Notes: a model not told the origin generated them from the sequence alone. Numbered from the stretch's first letter, positions 19,529 to 28,640 are shown. The stretch is DNA of 33,845 bases from Gallionella sp. (GCA_028688275.1 JAQTYN010000037.1:1-33845); one strand, 5' to 3'. Program-made: numbers and translations.

Positions 19529-19957
19529 TTAAGAGCTGGATTTCTGACCAAACAACCCCGTCAATGCCGCCAAGCCTTGCTGCACGACCTCGTTGTTGGT
19601 GTCAGGAACGACACCGTTGGGCGTAAGTTGATCGACAACCGTCGGCAGCATACTTGCTAAGCTATTCGCAGCCATGTCGGGATTGACACCCAACTTCTCC
19701 GCAAAACCACGCACCACGTCTGAACCCAATGCAGCTTGGATTTGCTCAGCGGACACAGGTAAATTCTGCCCTGTACCCACCCAAGACGCAACTTGCTCCT
19801 TTAATCCACCCGAAGCAGCTTTTTGTAATAAACCTTGCAGACCTCCAATTTCTGGACGGTTAATAAAGCCCATGACCGAGGTCAGTAGATTGCCATTTTG
19901 TCCGTCTTCAGCATGATTGCTCATTGCCGCACTGACCAGTGTATCGAATAATCCCAT
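19529..19957 (-). CDS. YidB-like DUF937 protein
   Basis: 142 residues from the ATG at 19957, which has AAGGAG a few bases upstream; a longer frame adds 17 unlikely residues. The DUF937/YidB pattern is clear: MGLFDTLVSAAM, then GGLQGLLQKAASGGLKEQVASWVGTGQNLPVSAEQIQAALGSDVV and FAEKLGVNPDMAANSLASMLPTVVDQLTPNG. The family is small, soluble and helical, and its function is unsettled; recent views link it to bacterial dynamin-independent housekeeping only weakly. It stands alone. Confidence 0.85.
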   Translation of the reverse strand: MGLFDTLVSAAMSNHAEDGQNGNLLTSVMGFINRPEIGGLQGLLQKAASGGLKEQVASWVGTGQNLPVSAEQIQAALGSDVVRGFAEKLGVNPDMAANSLASMLPTVVDQLTPNGVVPDTNNEVVQQGLAALTGLFGQKSSS

Positions 19958-20141
19958 GCTACTCTCCTTGATATATCGTGTAACGACGGGACTGACGATA
20001 GCTATCACTATCAGTCCCTGCCAAGGCGTATCATACTATTTTAGGTTGAATTGAGGTAGGCGAGCATTGGACTCCAACCATACTTACAAGACACAACTTA
20101 TCGTAACCCACCTATTTGTAAGCAACGCATCAAAAATTCAA

Positions 20142-20693
20142 ATGAAAATATTTACTCATCCTGCGCCCATTCATCGTCTCGCCCTGCGCGTGCGCGAGGT
20201 GGGGCAATTGTTCAACTCCATGGATCCCACGCCGTTTTTGAACAAGGATCTCGATCCTACGGCTGAGGTCTTTATTGAATCATGGGCGGCGGGCTATTCC
20301 ACCGACAGCCGTTTCCACATCAATATTCATTTGGAAAAACTGCCACCTGAGCAAGACAGCACCGCGATGCTGACAGGTGCAATTCACAATCATTTTGCTT
20401 ACAAAGCCGAGCGCACGCGGCGCGTGTTGCGCGATTTATTGGAACAGGGACGCATCAGCTTGCTGATCGGCTTGGTGTTCGTATCCTTGTGTTTATTGGC
20501 AGCCGATGTCATCGACAAATTCGGCGCGCACACAGGCACCAGCATCGCCCGCGAAAGTTTAACCATCGTCGGCTGGGTTGCCATGTGGCGACCCATGCAA
20601 ATTTTCCTCTACGACTGGTGGCCGCTGTGGCGACAAGTCAAACTCTACCAACGCCTAAGCACCGCACATATTCAAGTGGTGGAGGGGAAGTAG
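20142..20693 (+). CDS. Conserved-looking hypothetical membrane protein
   Basis: 183 residues from the ATG at 20142; an upstream TTG at 20067 would add 25 residues. I do not recognise a family with confidence. The N-terminal ~85 residues are soluble (RLALRVREVGQLFNSMDPTPFLNKDLDPTAEVFIESWAAGY), with an alpha/beta-looking segment. Two membrane segments follow, about residues 108-126 (ISLLIGLVFVSLCLLAADVI) and 138-158, ending in an aromatic stretch (RPMQIFLYDWWPLWRQVKLYQRL). Divergent from the YidB-like gene; repeats follow 60 bases after its stop. Confidence 0.6.
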   Translation: MKIFTHPAPIHRLALRVREVGQLFNSMDPTPFLNKDLDPTAEVFIESWAAGYSTDSRFHINIHLEKLPPEQDSTAMLTGAIHNHFAYKAERTRRVLRDLLEQGRISLLIGLVFVSLCLLAADVIDKFGAHTGTSIARESLTIVGWVAMWRPMQIFLYDWWPLWRQVKLYQRLSTAHIQVVEGK

Positions 20694-20755
20694 GCGGAAA
20701 TATCTACGCTGGCAATAATGCAGGGTACATTTTCGGTTAGACTTCGCGCCATTCT

Positions 20756-20834
20756 GTAGGTCGGGTTAGGCGTAAGCCGTAACCCGACATTGGGAGGTGC
20801 GTCGGGTTACGCCCTGCGGGCTAACCCGACCTAC
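20756..20834. repeat. Palindromic intergenic repeat (GTAGGTCGGGTTA type)
   Basis: A 79-base element that begins GTAGGTCGGGTTAG and ends CTAACCCGACCTAC, with further internal inverted copies (TAACCCGAC and GTCGGGTTAC). This class is common in gamma- and betaproteobacterial genomes. It can fold into a cruciform and lies in the gap before the candidate defence genes. Confidence 0.85.
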
Positions 20835-20854
20835 TATCATCATAGATTTGAATA

Positions 20855-20889
20855 TCAACCTTGCCGTAATTTTTTTACGGCAAGGTTGA
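20855..20889. repeat. Perfect 15-base inverted repeat upstream of the AAA ATPase
   Basis: TCAACCTTGCCGTAA at 20855-20869 and TTACGGCAAGGTTGA at 20875-20889 are exact inverses with a 5-base T loop. It may be a terminator that isolates the following genes, an operator, or a mobile-element end. It lies 62 bases before the ATPase start. Confidence 0.75.
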
Positions 20890-20950
20890 TGTGAGCAGGT
20901 TTCTGCTATATCCTCTGTCGCTACTTTTTGCTAATTCCCACAAAACCATC

Positions 20951-22039
20951 ATGCTCAAACGATTTGAAGTCGAAAATTTCAAGAATTTCAAAGACAAGTT
21001 TGTTTTTGACTTATCCGAAACCAAAAACTACGAGTTCAATCCTGAGTGTGTGCAAAACGGCTTGGTGAACAAGGCATTGATTTATGGGGTGAATGGGTGT
21101 GGGAAGTCGAATTTGGGATTGGCTATTCTTGATTTTAGCTTCCATCTAAGTAATGAAGTAATGACTAACCCAGAATTGTATGAAAATTACCTCAATGCAG
21201 ATTCACTGGCAGACGTAGCTAAATTCAAACTTGTTTTTCAATTTGATGGCGTAGAGGTTGAATACGCCTACGAAAAAAAGACACATGATAATATAACCTG
21301 CGAAAGCCTGAAAATTGATGGGGTTGAGGTGATTCAGTACACTGTCGGAAAGCCGCTAATCACAAAATTAAAGGGAACCGAGGCATTAAGAACGGATTTA
21401 AGTGACTCAAGAATCTCTTCAGTTATCAAATATATTGCGTTCAATAGTGTTTTGGATCAAAACGAAACCAACAAGGCATTTATGAAGTTTTTTAACTTTG
21501 CAATGCGGATGTCTATTGCACCAGAAACAGCATCAAGAACGCAGCGTTTCACCAATTTCATTTTAGAGGAAGGGCATCTAAGTGAATTTGAAGAGTTTTT
21601 AAATGAAGCGGGCGTCGCTTGCAAATTAACAGCCGTTGAAATCAATGGTGAAAAAGAAATTGCGTTTGCCTTTGGCAATAAAACGATAGGTTTTTGGGAT
21701 GCCGCTTCTACGGGTACAAAATCTCTCGCACGATTCTATTTTCAGTTGCAGTTGTTGAAAAATGAAAATCTAATTGCTTTTATTTTTATTGATGAATTCG
21801 ACGCTTTCTATCACCATAAATTATCGCAACTCATTGTCAGAGAATTAAGAAAAACCCCTGCTCAAGTCATCCTCACCACCCACAACACCAGCATTATGAC
21901 CAACGACTTGTTGCGTCCTGATTGCTATTTCGTGATGCACGAAAACAAAATTGATCCTATCTACAAATTCACCGACAAAGAATTAAGGTTCGCGCATAAC
22001 ATTGAAAAAATGTACAAAGCGGGAGCATTTGATGGCTGA
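20951..22039 (+). CDS. AAA/OLD-like ATPase, predicted sensor of a two-gene defence module
   Basis: 362 residues from the ATG at 20951 (MLKRFEVENFKNFKDKFVFDLS), the normal opening of COG1106/AAA_15-type SMC-like ATPases; a GTG at 20891 would add 20 residues. Walker A is GVNGCGKS (46-53). A STGTKSLARF stretch serves as the ABC signature, Walker B is FIFIDEFD (about 277-283), and TTHNTSIM is the switch His. RloA, AbiLi and the ATPases of several abortive-infection pairs belong here. It overlaps the next gene by 8 bases. AT-rich codon use differs from the flanking housekeeping genes, which suggests horizontal transfer. The role in phage defence is inference from the gene pair. Confidence 0.8.
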   Translation: MLKRFEVENFKNFKDKFVFDLSETKNYEFNPECVQNGLVNKALIYGVNGCGKSNLGLAILDFSFHLSNEVMTNPELYENYLNADSLADVAKFKLVFQFDGVEVEYAYEKKTHDNITCESLKIDGVEVIQYTVGKPLITKLKGTEALRTDLSDSRISSVIKYIAFNSVLDQNETNKAFMKFFNFAMRMSIAPETASRTQRFTNFILEEGHLSEFEEFLNEAGVACKLTAVEINGEKEIAFAFGNKTIGFWDAASTGTKSLARFYFQLQLLKNENLIAFIFIDEFDAFYHHKLSQLIVRELRKTPAQVILTTHNTSIMTNDLLRPDCYFVMHENKIDPIYKFTDKELRFAHNIEKMYKAGAFDG

Positions 22040-22796
22040 TGGGATACTTTTTGTTTTTGAGGGCGCAAAAGTTGAGCCGCAAATTCTCGAAAACTTAAAA
22101 AGCCATTATTTTGCCGATACGCGACAAGCGGTCGTTTACGCTACGTTTGATACTCACATTTACACACTTTGGGACAAAGTTAAAGTTGATAAAGACCTTG
22201 ATTTGTTAGAAGTCATTAAGCAAGTCAATGCTAATAAACATGCCGAATTAGCCCATTTGAATAGGCAAGATTTTTCTCAAATTTTTCTATTTTTTGATTA
22301 CGACGGTCATGTGAGAGAAGCCTCGGATCAAACTATTAAAGAAATGTTGGATCATTTTGATAATGAAACAGAAAACGGCAAACTTTACGTGAGCTATCCT
22401 ATGGTTGAGGCTTTAAAGCATATTCCGAAGAGTGGTTGTTTTAGTGATGTTGTCGTGAGTGCAAAGACCAAAGCTCAAGCGACCTTTCCAAACTACAAAC
22501 AATTGGTTGCCCAATGTGCTGTTTATCCAGACGTTACCAAGTTGAAGAAAGGGCATTGGGATCATATTGTCACGGAAAACCTGAAAAAATCGAACGTCTT
22601 GGTTAATGATTTATCTCATCTTCCCGCGCATCACGAAATAGGTACACTCAACCAAACTGCGATCTTTGGCAAACAGCTTGAAAAATATATTCCCCAACAA
22701 TTGCTAGCCGTCCTCAGCGCATTTCCATTTTTCATCATTGAGTATTTTGGTGAAAAAGCATTGGCTGAACTTGAACAAACCACCAACCCAGCATAA
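22032..22796 (+). CDS. TOPRIM-like putative nuclease/effector partner of the ATPase
   Basis: 254 residues from the ATG at 22032, with GGGAG 7 bases upstream inside the ATPase gene; the longer 22002 frame is rejected. I do not recognise an exact family. [12 protein letters not shown] has Glu10 after a beta strand, and FLFFDYDGH has Asp89 and Asp91. This is the E...DxD layout of TOPRIM domains such as in RloB, AbiLii and OLD nucleases. The helical C-terminal half has no clear motif. Because it overlaps an AAA/OLD-like ATPase gene and both are AT-rich, a toxin or nuclease effector of an abortive-infection pair is the best guess; RloAB/AbiL-like is closest, PARIS-like less so. Confidence 0.55.
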   Translation: MADGILFVFEGAKVEPQILENLKSHYFADTRQAVVYATFDTHIYTLWDKVKVDKDLDLLEVIKQVNANKHAELAHLNRQDFSQIFLFFDYDGHVREASDQTIKEMLDHFDNETENGKLYVSYPMVEALKHIPKSGCFSDVVVSAKTKAQATFPNYKQLVAQCAVYPDVTKLKKGHWDHIVTENLKKSNVLVNDLSHLPAHHEIGTLNQTAIFGKQLEKYIPQQLLAVLSAFPFFIIEYFGEKALAELEQTTNPA

Positions 22797-22812
22797 CCAC
22801 TTAATTTTCGCC

Positions 22813-25419
22813 ATGACCAAACCCACCCACACTCCCATGATGCAGCAGTATTTGGGCATCAAAGCCCAGCATCCCGATATGTTGTTGTTTTATCGCATGG
22901 GGGATTTTTATGAGTTGTTTATGGGGGATGCGGAGCGGGCGGCGAAGTTGTTGGACATCACGCTGACGCAACGCGGTTCGACCAATGGGCAGCCGATTAA
23001 GATGGCTGGCGTGCCTTATCACGCGGCGGAAGGGTATTTGGCGCGCTTGGTGAAGTTGGGCGAATCGGTGGCAATTTGTGAGCAGATTGGCGACCCCGCG
23101 ACCAGCAAAGGCCCTGTGGAACGCAAGGTGGTGCGCATCGTCACCCCTGGGACCGTAACGGATTCGGCGTTGTTGGAGGAGAAGCGTGACAGTTTGTTGT
23201 TGGCGGTTTATGCGCAGCAGAGCAAGTTGGGCTTGGCGTGGTTGAATTTGGCTTCGGGGCAGTTTTGGGTGTGCGAAACGGGCTTGGATAATTTGGCGGC
23301 GGAGTTGGAACGTTTGCAGCCATCGGAGATTCTGCACGTGGAAAACAGCCGCGTGCAGATTTCTCACCATGCGGTGTGCAAGCCGTTGCCCGAATGGCAT
23401 TTTTCTTTGGATACGGCGAAGCGGGCTTTGTGCCAGCAGTTTGCTACCATGGATTTAGCAGGATTTGGCTGCGCGGAAATGACCGTGGGTGTGGCGGCGG
23501 CGGGGGCGTTGTTGGGCTATGCCAAGCTGACGCAAGGGCAAACGATCAGCCACGTCAATGGCTTGCAGGTGTACCGCACGGATGAATTTGTGCGCATGGA
23601 CGCAGCGACGCGGCGCAATTTGGAAATCAGCCAGACCTTGCGCGGCGAACCTGCGCCGACCTTGTTTTCCTTGCTGGACACCTGTGCGACAAATATGGGC
23701 AGCCGTTTGTTGCAGCATTGGCTGCATCATCCACTGCGGGATCGTGCGGTGTTGCGCGCACGCCTGTCTGCCGTCGAACAACTGCAACTCCCCTCGCCCG
23801 CAAGCGGGAGAGGGATTGGGGGAGAGGGTAGGGCGTTTAGCAAGCCATTGTTTGAGTTAGTCCACGCCCACCTCAATCCCGCCGTGGATGTGGAACGTGT
23901 GACCGCCCGCATCGCCTTGCGCTCGGCGCGTCCGCGTGATTTGTCGGGCTTGCGCGACACCTTAGCGATGTTGCCCGCGTTGGTTGCTACACTTTCAAAC
24001 ACGCCCGACCGACTGGCGGCATTGGCATCCGATTTGCAGCTTGATCCCGCCTTGTCCGCGCTATTGCAATCCGCCTTACGCGCCGAACCCAGTACGGTGT
24101 TGCGCGAAGGTGGGGTGATCGCCGATGGTTTCGATGCGGACTTAGACGAGTTGCGCGGGATACAAAACAACTGCGGCGATTTTTTGTTGGCGTTGGAAAC
24201 CCGCGAGCGGCAGCGCACAGGGATTGCCACGTTGAAGGTGGAATACAACCGTGTGCATGGTTTTTACATCGAGGTGTCGCAGGCGCAAAGTGTGAATGTG
24301 CCAGACGATTATCGCCGTCGCCAAACCTTGAAAAATGCTGAACGCTATATCACGCCTGAGCTGAAAGCCTTTGAAGATAAAGCCCTTTCCGCCAACGACC
24401 GCGCCTTAGCCCGCGAAAAGTTTTTGTACGAACAATTGTTGGACGCACTCGCGCCGCAAATTACTACTTTGCAACAGATTGCCGCCGCGTTGTCGGAATT
24501 AGATGTGCTGTCGTGTTTTGCCGAGCGCGCCCGTAGCTTGAATTTCAACGCGCCGCAGTTCACCGACGCGCCGCATTTGCACATCGTCCAAGGTCGGCAT
24601 CCCGTGGTGGAAACCCAAGTCGAGCAATTCACCGCCAACGACACCCGCTTAGTCCCGACACGTCAGATGTTGTTGATAACTGGGCCGAATATGGGCGGTA
24701 AATCCACCTATATGCGCCAAGTAGCACTCATTGCCTTGCTGGCGCACGTCGGCAGTTTTGTCCCCGCGCAGCAAGCGACTTTGGGCGAGATTGACCAAAT
24801 TTTTACCCGCATCGGCGCATCGGATGACCTCGCCAGTGGGCGTTCCACCTTTATGGTCGAAATGACCGAAGCCGCGCATATTTTGCACAACGCCACGGCG
24901 CAAAGTTTGGTGTTGGTGGATGAAATCGGGCGTGGCACTTCAACGTTTGATGGGTTAGCACTGGCTTATGCCATCGCCCGCCATTTGTTGGAAACCAACC
25001 GCAGCTACACCCTGTTCGCCACGCATTATTTTGAACTCACTCGCCTCGCGGACGAGTTCCCGCAACTCGCCAACGTGCATCTGGCGGCGGTGGAACACCA
25101 ACATCGCATCGTGTTTTTGCACAGCGTCAACGACGGCGCGGCGAGCCAAAGCTACGGATTGCAAGTTGCCGCACTCGCAGGCGTGCCGCCAGCCGTGATT
25201 AAAATCGCCCGCAAACAACTGCGCACTTTGGAACAAAGTAGTGCTGCGCATCATCCACAAGGCGATTTATTCAGCGCGTCCGTGCCGATTGAGCCGATAG
25301 AGTTGCCCGAAATCCCCGAAGATCACCCCGCGATAGCCGCGCTCAAAGAATTGCAACCTGATGATTTAACACCAAAAGCAGCATTGGCGTGGTTGTACGA
25401 ATGGAAGACAAGGGTGTAA
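22813..25419 (+). CDS. mutS: DNA mismatch repair protein MutS
   Basis: 868 residues from the ATG at 22813 ([36 protein letters not shown]). The mismatch-contacting Phe-Tyr-Glu is at 32-34. The ATPase domain has [10 protein letters not shown] (from about 623), [13 protein letters not shown] and FATHYFEL; a C-terminal helix-turn-helix tail ends the protein. MutS recognises mismatches and recruits MutL. Between the lever-region motifs [12 protein letters not shown] and [20 protein letters not shown] there is a stretch about 19 residues longer than in E. coli, whose DNA is a GC-rich palindromic repeat. The reading frame stays open, so the protein may be active. It starts 16 bases after the predicted defence pair. 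Confidence 0.96.
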   Translation: MTKPTHTPMMQQYLGIKAQHPDMLLFYRMGDFYELFMGDAERAAKLLDITLTQRGSTNGQPIKMAGVPYHAAEGYLARLVKLGESVAICEQIGDPATSKGPVERKVVRIVTPGTVTDSALLEEKRDSLLLAVYAQQSKLGLAWLNLASGQFWVCETGLDNLAAELERLQPSEILHVENSRVQISHHAVCKPLPEWHFSLDTAKRALCQQFATMDLAGFGCAEMTVGVAAAGALLGYAKLTQGQTISHVNGLQVYRTDEFVRMDAATRRNLEISQTLRGEPAPTLFSLLDTCATNMGSRLLQHWLHHPLRDRAVLRARLSAVEQLQLPSPASGRGIGGEGRAFSKPLFELVHAHLNPAVDVERVTARIALRSARPRDLSGLRDTLAMLPALVATLSNTPDRLAALASDLQLDPALSALLQSALRAEPSTVLREGGVIADGFDADLDELRGIQNNCGDFLLALETRERQRTGIATLKVEYNRVHGFYIEVSQAQSVNVPDDYRRRQTLKNAERYITPELKAFEDKALSANDRALAREKFLYEQLLDALAPQITTLQQIAAALSELDVLSCFAERARSLNFNAPQFTDAPHLHIVQGRHPVVETQVEQFTANDTRLVPTRQMLLITGPNMGGKSTYMRQVALIALLAHVGSFVPAQQATLGEIDQIFTRIGASDDLASGRSTFMVEMTEAAHILHNATAQSLVLVDEIGRGTSTFDGLALAYAIARHLLETNRSYTLFATHYFELTRLADEFPQLANVHLAAVEHQHRIVFLHSVNDGAASQSYGLQVAALAGVPPAVIKIARKQLRTLEQSSAAHHPQGDLFSASVPIEPIELPEIPEDHPAIAALKELQPDDLTPKAALAWLYEWKTRV
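23789..23828. repeat. REP-like palindromic element inside mutS
   Basis: CCCCTCGCCCGCAAGCGGG and then AGAGGGATTGGGGGAGAGGG form a short element that resembles an intergenic copy at 28417-28456 over about 40 bases. In mutS it is translated as roughly [15 protein letters not shown] (residues 326-340), a composition quite unlike a MutS lever helix. Confidence 0.75.
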
Positions 25420-25696
25420 ATTCTTGATCTGCAACAGGTCAAATAGGCTGCTAAAGGCTGGAATTTGGGATATTTTCGGTTCGTGCGGTTAGTCTGCCGC
25501 GTCTATACCGCAATACAAATTTAAGAATTGAGGTTTATTTAGACTGTTTTGCCGCTTAGTAGCAGGCGCGAATTGTATAGTCGATGTTAGAATGACCGCC
25601 TGATTGTGACGGGCAGGTAGGTTGCGGGGTCGTTAACCACTTGTAATTTAGGATGAACCCGTTGGTTCAACTCACACCACGTTTAATGGGGAAGAC

Positions 25697-26629
25697 ATGA
25701 CAAATTTTAAATATCTCTCGTTGGTATTGGCCAGTAGTGTATTGCTGGGCTGTGCCTCTAGCGCGTCACGCCAACCTGCTCCCGTGTATGAAGCGGGGGC
25801 TGCGGTGAATGGCTCCAACCGAGCAGCAGTAAATAACACAACACGACGCAATCCTGCGCCGATTCAAGATCGTAGTCAGGTTGTTAATGACCCACAACGC
25901 AACTCTTGGAATACACAAAACAACAATACCGTGCCCAGAACACATCAAGTGCAAAGAGGCGAAACTTTGTATGGCGTGGCCAGAATGTACAACGTGGATC
26001 GTCAAGATTTGGCTGACTTGAATGATATGCCCAGCAATGCTCCGTTGACGATAGGTCAAACATTGGTGTTGCCTGCAAACGATACTCAACCGAATAACGT
26101 GGTAACACGGCCTGATGTTGTGGTCAGTGGTGCGCGCACCGTGCCATTAAAAACCCAACCTGCAGCAGTTAAAAATAGCTACAACGCGGCAACGGGTGCG
26201 GTGGTACGTAAAGCAGCAACGGTTCCATCAGGCAAAACTGCCGTCGATCCAGCGGATGAGTCTTTGCAATGGATCGTGCCTGCTGAGGGTCAAATTGTAG
26301 GCGGTTTTTCTGAAACAGGTCCACAAAAGGGTTTGGAATTTTTTGGGGAGTTTGGTTCTCCTGTGTTGGCCAGTGCAGGTGGCGAAGTGGTGTATAGCGG
26401 GACAGGCTTGCGTGGTTATGGCAAACTGATTTTGATTAAACACAATGGCACTTACATCACAGCGTATGCGCACAACAGTCGCTTATTGGTTAAACAAGGT
26501 CAGATGGTGACAGGCGGCGAGAAAATTGCTGAAATGGGGAATACCGATACCAATCGCGTGAAGTTGTACTTTGAAATCCGTCGTTTTGGTAAACCAGTTG
26601 ATCCTAGTAAATACTTGCGCCTAAATTAA
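25697..26629 (+). CDS. NlpD/EnvC-like LysM and M23-domain lipoprotein
   Basis: 310 residues. Lipobox LLGC (Cys19), a disordered Asn/Thr/Pro-rich linker, one LysM domain (about 82-126, HQVQRGETLYGVARMYNVDRQDLADLND) and a C-terminal M23 peptidase-fold domain (about 190-308). The zinc ligands are lost: GLEFFG stands where H-x-G-x-D is expected and KLYFEIR replaces the HxH-type LHFEIR, while YAH remains. Such inactive M23 proteins activate amidases that split septal peptidoglycan (NlpD, EnvC). The 277-base gap upstream has a small hairpin (TGAACC/GGTTCA near 25654) and no other feature I trust. The radical SAM gene follows with no gap; rpoS, often next to nlpD, is absent. Confidence 0.85.
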   Translation: MTNFKYLSLVLASSVLLGCASSASRQPAPVYEAGAAVNGSNRAAVNNTTRRNPAPIQDRSQVVNDPQRNSWNTQNNNTVPRTHQVQRGETLYGVARMYNVDRQDLADLNDMPSNAPLTIGQTLVLPANDTQPNNVVTRPDVVVSGARTVPLKTQPAAVKNSYNAATGAVVRKAATVPSGKTAVDPADESLQWIVPAEGQIVGGFSETGPQKGLEFFGEFGSPVLASAGGEVVYSGTGLRGYGKLILIKHNGTYITAYAHNSRLLVKQGQMVTGGEKIAEMGNTDTNRVKLYFEIRRFGKPVDPSKYLRLN

Positions 26630-27478
26630 GTGATTCCGCTTAGCGTCGTTAATCATGACCGCGATAGCGCAGGGTTACAGTATGTTTATCCTGTGGTGTC
26701 GCGTCGGGCTGGCGGCGTATCAGTCGGCATCAATCTGAATACAAACAATGCCTGCAATTGGCGTTGTTTGTATTGCCAAGTCCCCCAGCTCACTCGCGGC
26801 ACCGCGCCAACGGTTGATCTCACCAAACTTGAACACGAATTGCGTACTTTTTTGCAAGAATTGCTGCATGGCAATTTTATGCAAACGCGTGTTCCTGTTG
26901 AAGCGCGTCGTATTAACGACATTGCTTTATCAGGTAATGGTGAACCCACCAGCGCGGCTGAATTCCCTCAAGTCATCGACCTGATTGCGCAAGTAAGACG
27001 CGATTTTGCCTTGCCTGAAACCATCAAAACCGTGCTCATCACCAATGGTAGTCTGCTACATCGTCCTGCGGTGCAGCAAGGCGTGCGTACCTTGGCGGGG
27101 TTGCAAGGTGAAGTGTGGTTTAAGCTGGACAGAGCCAGTGCCAAGGGCATGTTGCAAATCAACGATACGCATAGTACCCTCGACAACGTGCGTGCGCATC
27201 TGATTGTGGCGATTGCGTTGTGTCCCACGTGGTTGCAAACTTGTTGGTTCGCGCTGGATGGCGAGCCACCTTCGCTTCAAGATGAAAACGATTATGTGCA
27301 GTTTGTGCAAGCGTTGCTCAATGAGGGGCATAAACTGCAAGGGGTATTGCTATACGGTTTAGCGCGCCCTTCATTACAAGTTGAAGCACCGCGTTTATCT
27401 GCTTTACCTCGCCGAGCGTTGGAAGACTTTGCTGTCCGAATAGAGGCACTTGGTTTGGTTGTTAAAGTTTCTTCGTAA
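26630..27478 (+). CDS. Radical SAM protein (COG0731-like)
   Basis: 282 residues with a GTG start immediately after the stop of the preceding gene, so the two are translationally coupled. The Cx3CxxC iron-sulfur motif CNWRCLYC (Cys42, Cys46, Cys49) is intact, followed by the SAM-binding glycine region (DIALSGNGEPTSA) and a conserved ITNGSLL strand. Such proteins bind a [4Fe-4S] cluster and generate a deoxyadenosyl radical. The substrate cannot be read from the sequence; TYW1-like and other modification enzymes share this layout. The tie to an NlpD-like gene is unexplained. Confidence 0.82.
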   Translation: MIPLSVVNHDRDSAGLQYVYPVVSRRAGGVSVGINLNTNNACNWRCLYCQVPQLTRGTAPTVDLTKLEHELRTFLQELLHGNFMQTRVPVEARRINDIALSGNGEPTSAAEFPQVIDLIAQVRRDFALPETIKTVLITNGSLLHRPAVQQGVRTLAGLQGEVWFKLDRASAKGMLQINDTHSTLDNVRAHLIVAIALCPTWLQTCWFALDGEPPSLQDENDYVQFVQALLNEGHKLQGVLLYGLARPSLQVEAPRLSALPRRALEDFAVRIEALGLVVKVSS

Positions 27479-27659
27479 TGGTTTTATGCAACAAACCGCC
27501 ATCCACAAAAAGTTGGATTATCTTGCGGCAAATCTGCTTTTTGCGGGTTTGGAAAATAGATGAAGTTCCATCAGGCTGGGGTCAACCTAGCCCGTAGAGA
27601 ATGTAGCAATAGCACTTCAATAGATAAAATATGGGGCGTATCACCTTTCAGGAGGTTCC

Positions 27660-28241
27660 ATGAACAAGCACTATCTCTCCCTATTGGGCACATTATTATT
27701 GGTGGCGTGTGCGAGCACTACTTCCCGCTCTTCTTCTACGCTAGGCTATCTCGCGGGGGAAGGTGTTCCTTCCGCTGCTGTGGATGAATTAGTAGATATA
27801 TACAGCATTCCCGACGCGGTTCCGAAAGACGAGCCCTTGCACCCTTTCGCCAATCTTCCCTATACGATGTTTGGTAAAAGTTATACCCCGATGCTGAGCG
27901 CAGTTGGCTACAAAGAGCGTGGCATTGCTTCGTGGTATGGCACAGGATTTGAGGGAAACATCACGTCCAGTGGCGAAGTGTGCGAGTTGTATACCATGAC
28001 GGCAGCACACAACCTCTTGCCCATCCCCAGTTATGTGCGCGTCACGCATTTGGGCAATGGCAAGTCTATCGTGGTCAAAGTCAATGATCGTGGACCATTT
28101 CGCGATGATAGGCTCATCAATTTATCTTACGTTGCCGCCAAAAAACTGGACATGATAGAACTGGGGACTGCGGAGGTCGAAGTGGAAAGTGTGATGCCCG
28201 ATTCTCGTCCTTTCCTAAATCGCTATCCTCAAAATTGGTGA
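27660..28241 (+). CDS. rlpA: RlpA-like septal lytic transglycosylase lipoprotein
   Basis: 193 residues, with AGGAGG 5-10 bases upstream of the ATG. Lipobox LVAC (Cys17). A linker leads to the double-psi beta-barrel domain (about 84-180) with ASWYGTGFEGNITSSGE, MTAAHNLLPIPSYVRVT and VKVNDRGPFRDDRLINLSYVAAKKL; the Glu and Asp residues match the active site of RlpA. In Pseudomonas RlpA cuts glycan strands lacking stem peptides and works with division amidases, so the neighbouring NlpD-like gene is consistent. No C-terminal SPOR domain follows the barrel, unlike many RlpA proteins; septal targeting may differ. Confidence 0.88.
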   Translation: MNKHYLSLLGTLLLVACASTTSRSSSTLGYLAGEGVPSAAVDELVDIYSIPDAVPKDEPLHPFANLPYTMFGKSYTPMLSAVGYKERGIASWYGTGFEGNITSSGEVCELYTMTAAHNLLPIPSYVRVTHLGNGKSIVVKVNDRGPFRDDRLINLSYVAAKKLDMIELGTAEVEVESVMPDSRPFLNRYPQNW

Positions 28242-28248
28242 TAAATCT

Positions 28249-28364
28249 CTAGGGCGATGCTGATTTATTCGTCATTCCGACGAAAGTCGGAATCTAGTAA
28301 ATTGATAAATAAGCATTTTTGCGCCAGCAAAATCACAGAGCCGAGTAAATCAGCACTTTCCTAG
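28249..28364. mobile_element. MITE-like element with imperfect 23-base terminal inverted repeats
   Basis: Bases 28249-28271 and 28342-28364 are inverse repeats matching at 18 of 23 positions, both ending in CTAGG and sharing TGCTGATTTA. Between them is a hairpin (ATTCCGAC, GAAA, GTCGGAAT at 28274-28293). About 116 bases, non-coding. The form fits a non-autonomous mobile element; no transposase gene is nearby. Confidence 0.55.
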
Positions 28365-28416
28365 CTTGACTCACTTGTGGTGAGCGTCCACTTCAGAAAC
28401 TTGTGTAAGCAGCGAT

Positions 28417-28456
28417 CCCCTCGCCCACTTGTGGGAGAGGGGCAGGGGGAGAGGGG
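28417..28456. repeat. REP-like palindromic element, intergenic copy of the mutS insert
   Basis: CCCCTCGCCCACTTGTGGG followed by AGAGGGGCAGGGGGAGAGGGG. It is similar, base for base with few changes, to the element inside mutS (23789-23828). Confidence 0.75.
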
Positions 28457-28640
28457 CGACAAATTCAATGGTGCGATTTATCCCATTCTTTCGCCCAGCG
28501 GATGATGTATGAATCTGTCGCGCCCGCAATTCCCTGCGGTTTATTCCGAAATGTGCATACTGGGTTTGTATGAGATTGCACCACGAAAGGTAGGGGTAAG
28601 TTAAACTGGCGACCTTTACGTTTCCCAGCAAAGGCGTTTC

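Larger units (their letters stand above)
28242..28640. other. 399-base intergenic region with two repeat elements
   Basis: No gene is seen. It holds a MITE-like element (28249-28364), a REP-like element (28417-28456) and a unique stretch up to the exporter start, which has a weak ribosome-binding site (AAAGG) at 28629-28633. An imperfect pair TGGTGCGAT / ATTGCACCA at 28469 and 28575 might be another inverted repeat. Confidence 0.6.

Noticed and set aside
20951..22796. Firm label as the PARIS (AriA-AriB) system
   Set aside because: The architecture is similar, but I cannot see the DUF4435 features of AriB in the second protein, so only a general ATPase-TOPRIM call is made.
22801..23400. 199-codon antisense frame inside mutS
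   Set aside because: Opposite the strongly conserved MutS N-terminus; no ribosome-binding site or family features.
25420..25696. Possible tRNA or small RNA in the gap after mutS
   Set aside because: No cloverleaf with a T-loop GTTCRA and CCA end, and no convincing promoter-terminator pair.
27560..27787. 75-codon frame before and across the rlpA start
   Set aside because: Overlaps rlpA in another frame, with no signal or motif; rlpA has the better ribosome-binding site.
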